From: Isoetes taiwanensis
Lineage: Eukaryota > Streptophyta > Lycopodiopsida > Isoetales > Isoetaceae
Direction: 5' to 3'
Assembly: GCA_021234155.1 (NCBI GenBank)
Contig: JAJEKV010000035.1
Span: 12,214,407-12,278,406 of the forward strand
DNA length: 64,000 bases
The notes under the pieces are model-generated. The model was given only the letters and a program-made list of their open reading frames with translations, ran no database searches and had not been told where the DNA came from. The position numbers and the translations under genes are program-made. Shown in pieces: positions 23,368 to 34,989 of the stretch (positions within the stretch are counted from its first letter, which is position 1; each line of letters opens with the position of its first letter).

Positions 23368-25380
23368 CCGACGCAAGGGGGGAATTTGTAGGTGGCGAGG
23401 CCATGTAGGGGAACCTCTCCACCGGGCGGTTTCCGGTGGAAATTTGTGTGGTGGCGCCGCCGAAATCTCTTTGCTGGTCCAGAAGGTCTAACCGCTGTGG
23501 CTGACCCGGTGGCTTCAGCCATATAGGGCCATACCGCTCCCGTAAGGAACATGCAACAAGAAGGAACACCGCAATAGTGGGCTCCGCATCAGGGCAACAG
23601 CCGAATGGCGAATAGCCGGCTCCGCAACGTGAGCAACAGCCGGAAATGAACAGGGCAAACAGGAATAGGGCCGCCTCCACAAGCCGCGAGAATATTGCGC
23701 GGAAATAAAAAAATTTGGATTGACAAGTTTAATTTCCTCTATCGTTTATTACGTATTTGTTATTCTCAGAAAAGGCTTAGAAAAGGGATTTCTCGATGAA
23801 TTTCTTCATTAATTATTGGAAAGTATAGAAAAGAGATATTTGATTCTCGATGAATTTCTTCATTAATTATCGGAAAGTATTCAGGGCACTGAAAAGTAAG
23901 GCATTACAGAGCTAGGAAATTAGTACGCGAAAGTTGAATATGTGAGCTATTTCTGGGGTCATCTGAGGTCGTTAGAGAGTCGTTTTAAGTTCTTGGACCC
24001 TCTGTTTGACATTTTTGTCATTTAGGGTGTGTCCATGTACATCTGGCATTTGGGTAATGCGATAAATCTTACAAAGCAGAAGCGAGTCTAGCAGACAACG
24101 GTGTAGATTCAAGTGACGTAGGGGAAAGCATTATCACCACTGGAGCTACAAAACGAGTATAGTCGGAATGTCTAGGAGTGGTCTAAGGCATAAAAAAAAG
24201 TTGTCATATGCTATATCCACTTGACTAGGACAATTGATTGGCCATCTTATTTACCTAAGACCTGATCTGGTTTATACAGCTTCTTCAGATATTTTTGCAG
24301 TGCACAAAAATCAAGTAACTTTGTTATCTTCAAGGTACAAAATAGAAGGGTCCTTCAACCTCATGGAGGTCCTTTGATTCGCCTTTATTGTTGAAGCTGG
24401 CAGGATCCAGTGATCTTGATCACAAAAATCTCTAACAGGCTATGTCTCAATGTTTGGGGCTTTCCCTGTTACTTGAATTTGAAAGCAAGCTAATGTTAGA
24501 ACCAGCACAGAACTTGAATCAAAAGCAACGTGATGTTTAAAAATTTCAGAGCTCTACTGCACCTAAAATCCAAAGACTAATAGATCAGAAGGGGTAGGGG
24601 TGTTAGAGATATTTAGATGACTAGAACTTGACTCATCAATACTCGTGCTGACATATGACTCACTCTCTACAGGTTGAATCACCTGATGACATGCACTTGA
24701 TAACATGACAGATTCCTGCTGATTTATCTTTTATTATAAAGGCACAGTCACGTCCCTTTCCACCCTCACTTGGTTCTCACACTTAGCTGGGTGCTTTCTT
24801 CGTTCCTGGTAGGTTTTTCGAATGGAAATCTGACCTCAAGGAAAAAGTGGCTCTAGAGGCATTCTCTTGGGGTGAAAATGCAGCAAAATAAAACCCAAAA
24901 CTCTTTTCCAAGAGACATGAAAGGACAAACACAAACTTAAAGTTTTATTGCCAGATAAAATCCTGAATTATCTTCATTTTCAGTTTTTTCATACTTGTCG
25001 CTAACATTTTGTATGTTGATCCTTTTGCATGTCATTGTTTAACAATTCTGCATGCTCCTCTATTGCAATTAGCGTTTACTGTTCAAGTCTATGTATTTAA
25101 TGCAATCTTCTTGAACTTCCTCTTACTACTGCTGCATAACTCTCTAACTTCCTCTTACTACTACTTCCCCTTACTACTCATTACTGCAATATCACGAAAT
25201 TCGCTTTGTACGCTATGTGGGACTGATCTTATGGGACGAAGTTCAATTTCAACTAAATGCCACAGATTTTTTAGGGTGGAACCTGATTAGAAATGCAACA
25301 TCTTCATGCTCATATAACAAATTGTAACTTTTGAAATCTTTGTCTTCACAGCAAAAGATTATATGCTGTCTTTACCATAA
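23368..25380. other. Intergenic, no gene seen
   Basis: The first 330 bases are GC-rich flank of the LTR element; after about 23700 it is AT-rich. A tandem duplication with units starting at 23779 and 23827 (48 and 54 bp, core TCTCGATGAATTTCTTCATT) is the only structure noticed. Open frames here look random. Confidence 0.55.
23779..23880. repeat. Two-copy tandem repeat, 48/54 bp
   Basis: Both units contain TCTCGATGAATTTCTTCATT and end in GGAAAGTAT; the second has a 6-base insertion. Confidence 0.85.
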
Positions 25381-25439
25381 TCTATGTGTCTTTTGCATAA
25401 AATGATATCCTTGTTTGTGATTCAACTCCACTTGAGAAA

Positions 25440-26030
25440 ATTTGCAAGAATGAATAAGTAAACAGGGAAAGGATTTGTATATCAAGTATTGACAGAGCAT
25501 GTATAGCAGCTTTACTAACACGTGTTCCTAAAGTCGATGAAAGCCTTAAAAGAAACTCCCTCAGATTTTCTACTGTAACTAAGATGCAACGATTGTCACG
25601 ACAAAAAGCCAAACTTCCTAAAGCAAGTGGCCTGCTGGCGCCTAGCATTGTACCTGTGCTGATTCAAAATTCAGCACAAGACTATAGGAATAACGCACAA
25701 ATGAATTCAAATCCACAATTCACCTCTGCATGACCATGAGCACATAACAGTTTCAGACGTTTCAAGATATCCTTAGTCAACATCCTTGATGGAACATCCT
25801 TATGGCAATCACGTCAGGACTGAAAGCAAGGTTGACCATCAATTTAAGAACTGAAATAAGGAGCAATAGCCATAGCCATAAGCTGGAACAACCCCATCTA
25901 TTACCGGAGAAGCCCTACCAGGAGATAATCGTAACCTAAAGGACGAGCTCGTACCTCCCACAATTCCTTGCTTAATCAATGCGGCAATGTCGCCAGAACG
26001 CAAGACAATCTCGGCACTAGGTTCTGCCAT
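25440..26030 (-). pseudogene. Possible ARM/HEAT-type protein exons, unrecognised
   Basis: Three exon-like blocks on the minus strand fit together. 26030-25893 starts with MAEPSAEIVLRSGDIAALIKQG and ends at a GT; 25798-25724 (DVPSRMLTKDILKRLKLLCAHGHAE) runs from an AG to a GT; and from about 25654 to 25440 the frame reads RPLALGSLAFCRDNRCILV...LREFLLRL...VSKAAIHALSIL. Helix-pair spacing and wording recall armadillo/HEAT repeats. The second junction is in frame only if one base is lost or a different acceptor is used, and the end of the last block is open. This may be a partial or broken host gene. No function is assigned. Confidence 0.35.
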
Positions 26031-26218
26031 TCATGTTTCCATTATTCTTAGACCGATCTTTTGTGGCTGATTCTGCAAAATCTTCAACAAGCAGTCCTTT
26101 CTTGCTGTCTTGCTGAACTGGAGCTTGAATCAAAGTCTTTGGTCAGACAATGCAGCATCATAATCCCTCTGTATCGACAGTTTCATGCTGTTTGCATCTT
26201 TTTGCCTTGTGGCTTCTA

Positions 26219-26470
26219 CTATTCTGCCTGACTATCCGCACCACCAGATAAGCCAAATCCGACGCCATAGCTAGAGCTCAATTGGGCCTTTTCTTGCCCA
26301 CCACATAACCAAGCTCCAGCCAGCCCGACGGCCCGATTGAAACCATTTCTAGCTGCATAACCAAAACAAAGCCATGGCCAACCATCCCCAATTCGTAGGC
26401 GAAGCAGCTGTCGCCGTTGAAACTCTTCCTCTGATCTAAATTCCAGGTGCCACTTTGTTGCCATTTTAGA
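26219..26470 (-). CDS. Hypothetical small Gly-rich protein
   Basis: An 81-84-residue frame starts at a Met near 26464 (the longer frame begins at 26536). It begins with a charged stretch (SEEEFQRRQLLRLRIGDGW) and ends in a Gly/Ala-rich hydrophobic part (YAARNGFNRAVGLAGAWLCG, YGVGFGLSGG). It looks protein-like and may be an exon of the gene just below it on the same strand, but I recognise no family. Confidence 0.3.
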   Translation of the reverse strand, partial: SKMATKWHLEFRSEEEFQRRQLLRLRIGDGWPWLCFGYAARNGFNRAVGLAGAWLCGGQEKAQLSSSYGVGFGLSGGADSQAE

Positions 26471-26539
26471 TTGCGGCGCAGGAACACGAACAAAAATTTT
26501 AAACTGCATTACGTACGTAAGAAGGATAAAGTCCAAATC

Positions 26540-27380
26540 CAGAATTTTTCCTCAATCAATATGATCGGTAATGGACTTCTTGCTGAGAAGTCCATTCCCA
26601 CTAGTAGGTACAAACTTTGAACTAACATCTTGGAAAAAGAGTATGAATTTTGAACTAGAAACTTGGAAAAATCAAATCAAATCTATTCTATTCTATTCTA
26701 TTCTGTTCTTCTAGATCGCGAGTCAGATCTCTCAAGAGGAGTAACTTTTTGCTATTGCAATGCTCAAATATTGGTTTACTTTTGGCACTAATGGTTAGAA
26801 GACTTATTGGGGCCTGCTCATGGAGTAAGTCTTTGAGTAAGTAGATTAATCTATTTAGATAAACTTGGTTAGGATAGATTAATCTATGCATATAAACTTA
26901 GTCTACAAATTGCAATCATACTATTCATGATTTCAATAGATAAATTGTTCACATTGGACATTCATTGTTAAACCCTCGTTGATGTTATTCAACAAAGAAA
27001 GACAGAAGAAACAATTGTGCACTCGTATAAAATTATTCTCACAAGAATGAAGTCAGAAAATGAAGTCAGGAGGAATATTGTGTATGAGGCTAGCGTGTTA
27101 TAAAGCTCTATCAGACATATATAAGGCCAAATTTTGACGATGGATCCTTTCATTCTTGTACCCATGCTTGTCATCTTCCCACGATGATCCTTAAGCATAA
27201 CGATTTGTGTCTATCTATGGGCCATAGATACTATTCCTCATTTGTTGGGTATGCTCCCACAATTTGGCATATATTGTATTGCAAAAATAGTATTCTAAGG
27301 TTTCAAATAGACGTGCTTGACTTCTAATATATATATTGTACATTAGAAGAAGATCTAGCTGCCCTACGTCGCCTTTCATG
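26540..27380. other. Intergenic, ATTCT microsatellite
   Basis: AT-rich, non-coding. A (CTATT)n run at 26679-26704 resembles the tails of the LINE/SINE family described elsewhere in this window but lacks its conserved core. Confidence 0.5.
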
Positions 27381-27384
27381 TGAT

Positions 27385-29110
27385 ATGCATCAAACAAAAG
27401 CGCCCACTTTATTGGCTCCCGAAACTAACTTGTCAGGCCAAACGGGTTCGCCCAGGCGAACCCCGAAAATTTGCCCAGGCAAACCCGTCGGATTCGCCCA
27501 GGCGAACCTGCAAGGGACGTGGCCGGACCGGTCGCGGGCGCATTCGCCTGCGTGGCATTGCTACCGGGTTCGCAAACCGCAGTCAAGTGGGGCGTGTGGA
27601 CTCAGGCGTGTGGCGTGGCATCGGGCGCGCGGCATGGGGCGACCCTACCGGTTTCGCTTGGGCGAACCCATTGCCCACGGATGGGGACAGCAGGTGTACG
27701 GGATGTCACGAGGGGCCGGACGATCACGAGGGGCCGGGTATAACCGCTATATGCAGATATGTCCTTGCGAGAAATTCCTGTTTTCTGCCATGGCCTCAAA
27801 TAAGATCTTCATGGATCCATTGATTCGGACAAGACGGAGCCTTTCTTGCAACAGAGAGATTCTTAATCTCAATATCAGTAGTCATATACAGAGGCAAATG
27901 AACAGGGTAAAGAAGCGGCCTCAAATACCGACGGAATTGAACAGGAAATAGGCTTAGAATTGGATGTCTTCTGAGATATAAGCTCATGTCCGGTAATGTT
28001 CTTAGAATTAGATGACTCCTGAGATGTAAACTCATGTCCGGAAATCTTTTCCTGCCATAGCCATTCCTTCCTAGTTAGAACTCATCAAGAACTGCCGAAA
28101 ATGCAAATCCAATCAAGTATTTATAAACAGAGATTTTTAATCTCAATATCAGTACTCCGGCTCTGATAATCATGTACAGAGGAAAATGAACAGGGCAAAG
28201 AAGCGACCTCAAATACCGACGGAATTGAACAGCAAACAGGCTTAGAATTAGATGTCTCTTGAGATGTAAATTCATGTCCGGTAATCTTTACCTGCCATAG
28301 CCATTCCATCCTAGTTAGAGCTCATGAAGAACTGCCGGAAATGCAGATGCGAACCTAATCGTAATCATGGAAAGAATTGAAGAAATCATAAAAACAATTC
28401 AAGAACTCATAGGCATTTAGTAATCCTTTTCTGTGGTTGCGTTTTATGCTAAGTTGGAGCTCCAAATCGTCTGAAACGGAAGCATAATCAAGAAATCATA
28501 AAGCTCCAAGAAATTTAGCTACAAAGTCAAGGAACCGCGAAGTGCTAACCCGAAACTGCAAGAAAGTGAAGAATGTAATGAGCAGAGCCGGTACCGCAAG
28601 CCATGGTCCAAGCTTTACTGCCGGATTTTGGAGCCGCATCTCTTTTTTTGATGCAAAATGTTGAAGCTCGTCCACCCTAAGAAATAAGAAAAAAAGGGAT
28701 CGAAGCCAAAAATAACACGAGGTGGGTTCGCTTGGGCGAACCCGGCAGGGCGCTATAATTGCTCTGATCGTCTGCTTTGCCTGCCACCCTCATCTGGCAC
28801 CCGACCCCGCCGGTGGATTCGCCTGGGCGAACCCGGCAGGGAAGCGATCTGCCACCACTGCCACTGCCACCTCTGCCACCACCTCTGCCACCACACATAT
28901 GCCAAACCCGGGTTTGGGTTCGCCGAACCCGGTAGCTAATGCCACGCATGTCATCACTCCGCGACGCTCCTGCCACGTCAGGGGTTTGGGTTCGCCTGGG
29001 CGAATCCGGCGGGTTCGCCTGGGCGAATTCTTGGGGTTCGCTTGGGCGAACCCGGTTGGCTCCTGGAGTTAATTTCGGGAGCCGATCGAAGCACCGAAAC
29101 AAAAGGGTGT
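27385..29110. repeat. Inverted repeat rich in palindromic GGGTTCGCYTGGGCGAACCC
   Basis: Left arm 27385-27790 and right arm about 28640-29110 are diverged inverted copies: GGCTCCCGAAACTAACT followed by GGGTTCGCCCAGGCGAACCC on the left, and its complement near 29035-29075 on the right. Each arm carries several copies of an imperfect palindrome, for example at 27448, 27472, 27490, 27655, 28727, 28813, 28985, 29008 and 29034. The arms contain long open frames only because they are GC-rich and stop-poor. Confidence 0.75.
27840..28350. repeat. Direct duplication of about 230-270 bp
   Basis: 27845-28110 and 28125-28350 are diverged direct copies (CTCAATATCAGTA, AAATACCGACGGAATTGAAC, CATGCCATAGCC-like blocks in the same order). 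They lie between the two palindrome-rich arms. Confidence 0.75.
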
Positions 29111-31970
29111 CTTAAGGGAATTCGGCTTTAAATATTAAAGGTTATGATTTCATATATAATTTGTGTTACATGAAATAAAAGTTGGGTACAAAGAAAGAGA
29201 ACATGAATAATCAATAATAGCGATATTATTTAGCTAAAATTTAACTTTATACACCTTGCTTACTAGAATGATTGACATTTACTATTATGAGTTGGATACC
29301 AATCACTCACTAAGCCTTCTTGAATAAGATGCTATCTAGATATATACAAAAAAAGAAAAGTGCTTACACACTAGGGGTTGCCCTTATATCTACCGATTCA
29401 ACCGTAAGTTGTCTCTTATGTATAAGAGCTCTGTAATAAGCCTTTGCAACACACTAGTTGGATTTATCCAAGATCAGAAGAAGGATTGGAAACAAGGTCT
29501 CTACACCCAAGACAATATCCGAACTAGAAGTCAATCGATGCACCAAGTCTGCACCCAAATCTGCTCTGTCTCAAACCCATGTATAGAATCTGCTATTCAA
29601 GACACCTGCGAGCCACACTGCATCTATGGTAACAAACTCGCAGACCCACAATCTGATAACCAAATCTTGACCTTCTCGAGGAGTATAACCCAAGAATACC
29701 TTCGGGATCTCAATTCTTCCAGAAGAAGGGAAACAATCACACAAAAGAACAAAGGGCTAGATTGATCTTCATGACCTCTAACGCAGATCGACGACAGCCA
29801 AGCCAACTTGAAACGCTGCCTAACGCAGGTGTTGAAATGATATGAACCGTCCAAACCAGCCCTCAAGATCAATCTCCACCGTCCATGTCCAAATCTCACT
29901 ATCAGCCAACCTCTGAAAGGGTATGCCCTTCGAGCAACCCAATAAGCATCGAGAAGAGAAAGTAAAACACAAGTGAGCCATATTCCACACAAAATAATTA
30001 TAACTGTCTCTTTAAAGTTACGGTCTAAAAGGTATAAGGAAAACAGGAACATGTGTATTTAGTAGTAAAAATAAGGTATTTTCATATTCTATAAGGCATG
30101 GACATATAATACTGATTATGTGTTCATCGATTGAGTCTTCATGAGGACATGCACTATGAAGTGATTGGTGGAGAACCAATAGAGCAATATTGGTGTGGTA
30201 TTTTATCTCATGCTCCAATTGGACTTTAATAGATGTTCAAATTACTTCGCTTCCTCAACACATATCGTTTAAATATCTTTCTTATTAAAAAGGGATGTTG
30301 TTGGTTTTCGTGCCAGAACGCCGCATGTGCAGATGCATGCGGCCTTCCTTTCCCGTTGCGCTACCCCTGTGGTAGGCCTCGAATTTAGATTTTGCTGGAT
30401 TTTTGAGAATAATACCTCTAACTTGCCGGATTTAACACTATTTTTATGAAATTTCGACCGAAAATTTGCCTGCGTCTATTCTAGCAAATTGGATATTTCC
30501 AACTTTAATCAGATATTCTGGGGAGGAACCCCCCTAATTTCGATCTCTCTGCTCTTCTATTTGGCACTCAGGAATTTGGGCACTCAAGCTTGAGCTGGGC
30601 TGTGTGCCTTGGTTTGTACCAAAATGGAAAAACCGTGGGTGATAGCATAAACTGCAAATTAACATGTCTCAGTTTTTTTACAGCACTAGCTTCTACCAAA
30701 TCCAAGGCTTCCGGGTCAATGCAGGATCTCTTTTGGTGATTTCGCTGATTACACACAGGTAAGATAGCATTCAAAAGTTATTCGGATTCTTTCGCTTTGG
30801 CACAGATAACAGAGCTTAAGCATCAATCCCATCTATGATGCAGGTTACACATATGTTTTTTCACTCAGCAACTCGGCAGGATCTCTTCTGGCGATTTCAT
30901 TGATTACACACAGGTACGATAGGATTCGAAGGTATTTAATAAAAATGACTATGACGATATCTGCTCGCAAACAAAAGCCCTGCGGCAGCTCAGCCATGGT
31001 CTGGCCGCGCAAAGTTTTATTTTGATTTGATGCTATGTCTGTCGCTTCCTTTTTAAAACTATTTCCTTATCTATTTTTTCAAATAAAAAATGAGCAGTTC
31101 TGTTCAATGATTCTAAATACCATAAGGCTCAGTCAGAGAAGTATTTTATATAATTATGTGCATGCTATTTTCAGTTCAAACAATGGCATGACATGTCATG
31201 TAATCGCTTTGGTTCTACACATATTAGTTTTCCAGTTCATACAACATTTCATGGAGCTTACACTTGCACAAGTTAAGGTTAAATCTAAGCTGCTTAGATT
31301 ATTAGTTTCTTGAGCCAATGAAGTCATTTTGTTTTTCAAGATCTTCTCGTTTGTTGTTGTACATAATCTAAAAGCCTGACAATTTTCTTTCATTGTTCTA
31401 ATTTCATGTGACATGCAGATTAAACAGCAATTTGGTGTTCCTGTTGCAAATGTGTTTGCCTTGATCATTGTTATGTCTAGCGAACAACGACTACAAGCAC
31501 TCCACCATCTAAACATCAAGGTAAATAACATCTTGTATCTTATCTCTGTCCTACAGCAACCCCTAAGCATGCATGGGAACGTGCAAGATGCAAAGCTCTT
31601 GCAACAATGTGCAAGGCCCTTGGAGCAAATATCCTAGAAAGCATCATGCCTAACCACAGAACCATCACTGTATTTGCTCACAAATAAAAGCCTTGCAGCA
31701 GCCTATCCTTGCATCTACCTAATTTAACATGGATCCATCAAGCATGAGGCATTTCAAAGCATACTAGCTCTAGCTAGAGTTGCACTAAGCAGGCCCATCT
31801 CCACTAAGGATCTCTGTACTAAGGAGACCCATCTCTAACTATTCATGCACGTATGAGAGCTATCATCACTATTCTATTGCTCATAATGCCATAGCATTAT
31901 AATTCCCTGCACATGCGCTTAAAAGCATCATATTTTGTTTATCAAGATCTTTTTTTTTTGTTGCTAAATA
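29111..31970. other. Intergenic; short repeats, no firm gene
   Basis: No supported gene. Overlapping frames at 29409-29765 (plus) and 29624-30052 (minus) have no family resemblance. A 60-bp direct repeat (GCAGGATCTCTTYTGG...GATTACACACAGGTA) occurs at about 30719-30778 and 30878-30935. An exon-like segment at 31417-31520 is described with its second copy. Confidence 0.5.
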
Positions 31971-32375
31971 TAATAGATAAGATAAGATAAGATAAGATGA
32001 ATTTTTACGTCCACGGAACCCAACGGGTTATGGGACGACACATGCAAGGGCAACAACCCATCTAAAACCTGGGGACTAGGCCCCATCACCAAACACAATA
32101 ACCAAATATTAAAAGGCTGACAAGAATAAGATAAGCTAATGCTAAGCTAGTGGTAAATTTATGCTTCTAAAATTTTTTAAGACATAGCCAGTCCAAGGAT
32201 TGGAAGGCCATTGATCTAGAATAATTGCTGCGCCTCCCTTGTACACTGCCCATTTCTTTTGCAGGCGGGCATTTTTCTTTCATTATCTAATTTCATGTAT
32301 GACATCAAACATGCAGATTAGACAGCAATTTGGAGTTCCTGTTGTAAATGGTTTGCTTGATCACTGGTATGTAAT
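31360..32375. repeat. Duplicated exon-like segment (31378-31470 and 32265-32372)
   Basis: Both copies have TTTCTTTCATT...CTAATTTCATGT...ACATGCAG followed by ATTARACAGCAATTTGG and GTTCCTGTTG, i.e. an acceptor-like site and then a coding-looking block (QQFGVPV). The copies diverge by small indels afterwards, so neither keeps a long frame. They may be remnants of a duplicated exon or of an unknown repeat. Confidence 0.5.
31975..32205 (-). mobile_element. Short SINE/LINE-tail element with (ATCTT)n-type tail
   Basis: Read on the minus strand, about 200 bp ends in GGGTTCCGTGGACGTAAAAA and then a (TCTTA)n run (31975-31997). The 3' end matches the 3' end of the LINE at 36370-38876 (GGTCTCCGTGGACGATAAAA) and the element at 63655-63790. 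It has no coding capacity. Confidence 0.65.
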
Positions 32376-33915
32376 TTCATTTGTTATTTTACTACTACCA
32401 TGTGTTCTCAGATGAAAAAGACCAATATAAGCTGGTAAAGAACGTGCCCAATCTTTTGTTTGCAGTCTTTATAGCCAAGCAGTTATTCCTCTTGATTCAT
32501 TTAACCTCCTAAAAACACAACATTTTCTCCGTGGACGATAAAAACATATTCTATTCTGTTCATCGTTTATTTTAAAGTGATACACATTTTGAGCATAGTT
32601 GGGGAGGCATTCATTTTATCGGCCTTCGACCCCCCTGATGTGGCACAGTTCCAGACCACACAATATGTAACATCAAGGGCTGGGATGTATGCCACGTCAG
32701 AGGGAGGCCAGTGGAAGTCTAATGGCATTGAAGAATCATACATTTTTCACAGGCACAAGTTGCGTTAATTCTTTTCATTAAAGAATCTCTACAAGTTATA
32801 TGTTCGAAGAATTTATCCTTTAAAACTATGTTTACCCTAATATTATTATTGACTTTCTCCGTATAGAAAAAATGCCACTGCCTAATTCATTACTTGAGAT
32901 TTTGGATGATGATTTTTTTTGCTTTAGGACAGGATAATGATGATTCTGAGCAACCATGATATAGGAATATACATTCAACTACAACTGAGCTGCACAGCCT
33001 CATATAGTGTATCCCAAACCAAACTAATGACTACCAATTATAAAATTCGTGTGACATTATTACTACCAGGATGCAGACTTTGGGCCAGGGATACTAGGAC
33101 ATGCGCAACATACAATTGCATGTACTGTTACCTTATCTGCTATATACCATATTTTGATTGCTAGATTAATTTATAGCCAATGGTCAATGAGCACCACCAT
33201 CCATTTCAAAGCCAATAATAACCTTGGGCTAATTAAGTGGATTGGCTATGAATGATTATAAGGATTCACCATATAGTGGAAAGAAAAACGGATTTTGCAA
33301 TATGTAAAACTAGGATCCAATTCCATTGACCATGCATTAGAGCTGCAATCTTCCAGAAAACTCTAAACCAATACCCTAAAGTGTACGATGTTGCAGTGCC
33401 ACAATGATAATCCCCCATAACCAAAATGATAATCCCCCATACTCTAACACTTTAAATGCAACTCTATTGACCATGCATTAGATCTGAGATCTTCCATAAA
33501 ACCCTAAAGCAATACCCTAAATTGTACAGACTCCAGTACGTCTACACATTCTATTCACACCATGCCGTCCATTTTTCCTAGCCATCCGTAGCTAATGCCG
33601 GACACTCCATTACCTCCATAGACATGAATAGATTTAGGGCCTTTAATTCTACCTACAAATTCCATAATGTCTACCAATTCCACACATCTATGATGAATGC
33701 CCAGCAACGCCGGGCACACGTTTCTAGTTATATTTTATTATGATAAAAAGTTTTCGAATATTTTTTTTAACGATTTGTTGAGTTTAACACTTTGTTGAGG
33801 CCTTTGTGGGTTTTTTTTTGTTTTTTTTAAATCAACAAATAGATGCATGAATTATTGATCTTGCATAATGTGTGGTAATACAAATACGCATTGCAACAAA
33901 AAAAATTACTGTTGG
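32206..33915. other. Intergenic; short repeats
   Basis: No gene seen. CTCCGTGGACGATAAAA at 32528-32544, followed by an ATTCT-type run, is a very short copy of the LINE 3' end. A diverged 75-bp direct repeat (CATTGACCATGCATTAGA...CAATACCCTAAA) occurs at about 33323-33393 and 33459-33530. Confidence 0.5.
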
Positions 33916-33925
33916 GGAACTTGTC

Positions 33926-34268
33926 CGAGCGAAATATTGGCTCCCAAAAGGGGGTTGGATTCCAAAAAATGGCGAGCCGAATGCGCCGTGCATAATTATT
34001 ATCGTTTATTATAATATGAAAATCAACTTTATTGCATTAATGTTGCGTGGCGTAGATGGTTAGTTCATTTGATTTTTAACTTCCTTGTGCGAGTTCGAGC
34101 CCATCTTTTAACATTTTTTTAACTTTGGGGGTATTCGACTTGTGGACTTTGGGGGTATTCGACTTGTGGAATAAGTGTGCATGCCGAAACCACGAGTCTA
34201 ATACCCCCTATTCCACGAGTCAAATACCCCCGGAATCCAATTCCAAATGGGGAGCCAATAAATGCACC
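33926..34268. mobile_element. 343-bp MITE-like element with 10-bp TSD (Mutator-like?)
   Basis: GGAACTTGTC occurs at 33916-33925 and again at 34269-34278, flanking inverted ends that share ATTGGCTCCC and TTGGATTCC (33936-33963 and complement at 34232-34258). Inside the right half is a second palindrome of tandem units (GGGGGTATTCGACTTGTGGA twice at 34134-34174, inverted copies at 34190-34231). It has no coding capacity. A 9-11-bp target duplication is typical of Mutator-like elements, but the TIRs are short and imperfect. Confidence 0.6.
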
Positions 34269-34278
34269 GGAACTTGTC

Positions 34279-34989
34279 TTTTCAATATAAGGTGGACCCA
34301 ACAAGACAAGATTGGGTAGGACCCAACAAGACAAGATACCAACGAGACCCATATTCTAGCTTATGCTCCACCTCTCTACACCCAAGGTCCGCCTCCATCT
34401 CCTGTTCAAAATGTTATTGGTGTGGTGTTTTTGTCATACCATGTTCCATAAAACTCCTCTCCCCCCTCCCTCCTCCTAATGGGGGATAATTGTTAATTTA
34501 CAATTAGGTGATGTGTGTTCATTTCCATCGCAGCATGCTAAAGCCTCCTTGTCCAATTTTTTTTTCCCTTTATAATTGCATGGCTCTAACAAAAAATGCA
34601 CCCACATTCTTATAGTTGTTGAATCTTATTGACTGGTCAACAACTACACTCATAAAGGTGTTTTGTTGTATGTTATGTTCTTTATGGTATGTGTTCATAT
34701 TATACTAAAATTTGGTTTGCATTCACACTTCACTTGCATGCATGTATAAATGAGAAAATATGCGCATAATTGTACAATTTGTACATGGATCAAAGATTCA
34801 TCAAGCAATTTGAGTTTTAGCACCCAAGGATGATAAGGTTTGTATGGACAATTGGACAACTGAAAAGGTATATTAGTCAACGATTCTATGGGTCAAACTG
34901 AGAGTATAGTTTTCAATTTACAAGTGGCAGCGTCTGATTCATTTTAAGAAAGATATAAAGCGTTAGCCCCATCCAAAGAGCAATGCATC
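34279..34989 (+). promoter_or_regulatory. Upstream region of the NAC gene
   Basis: Non-coding AT-rich DNA. No TATA box or regulatory motif can be assigned with confidence. Confidence 0.35.

Noticed and set aside
27385-27951. 188-residue open frame and its overlapping frames, and 28677-29102 on the minus strand
   Set aside because: Open only because the palindrome-rich arms are GC-rich and stop-poor; wording is Arg/Pro/Gly low-complexity and changes between the two arms.
29409-30052. Overlapping 118- and 142-residue frames on opposite strands
   Set aside because: No family wording, no splice context, overlapping each other; not enough to call a gene.
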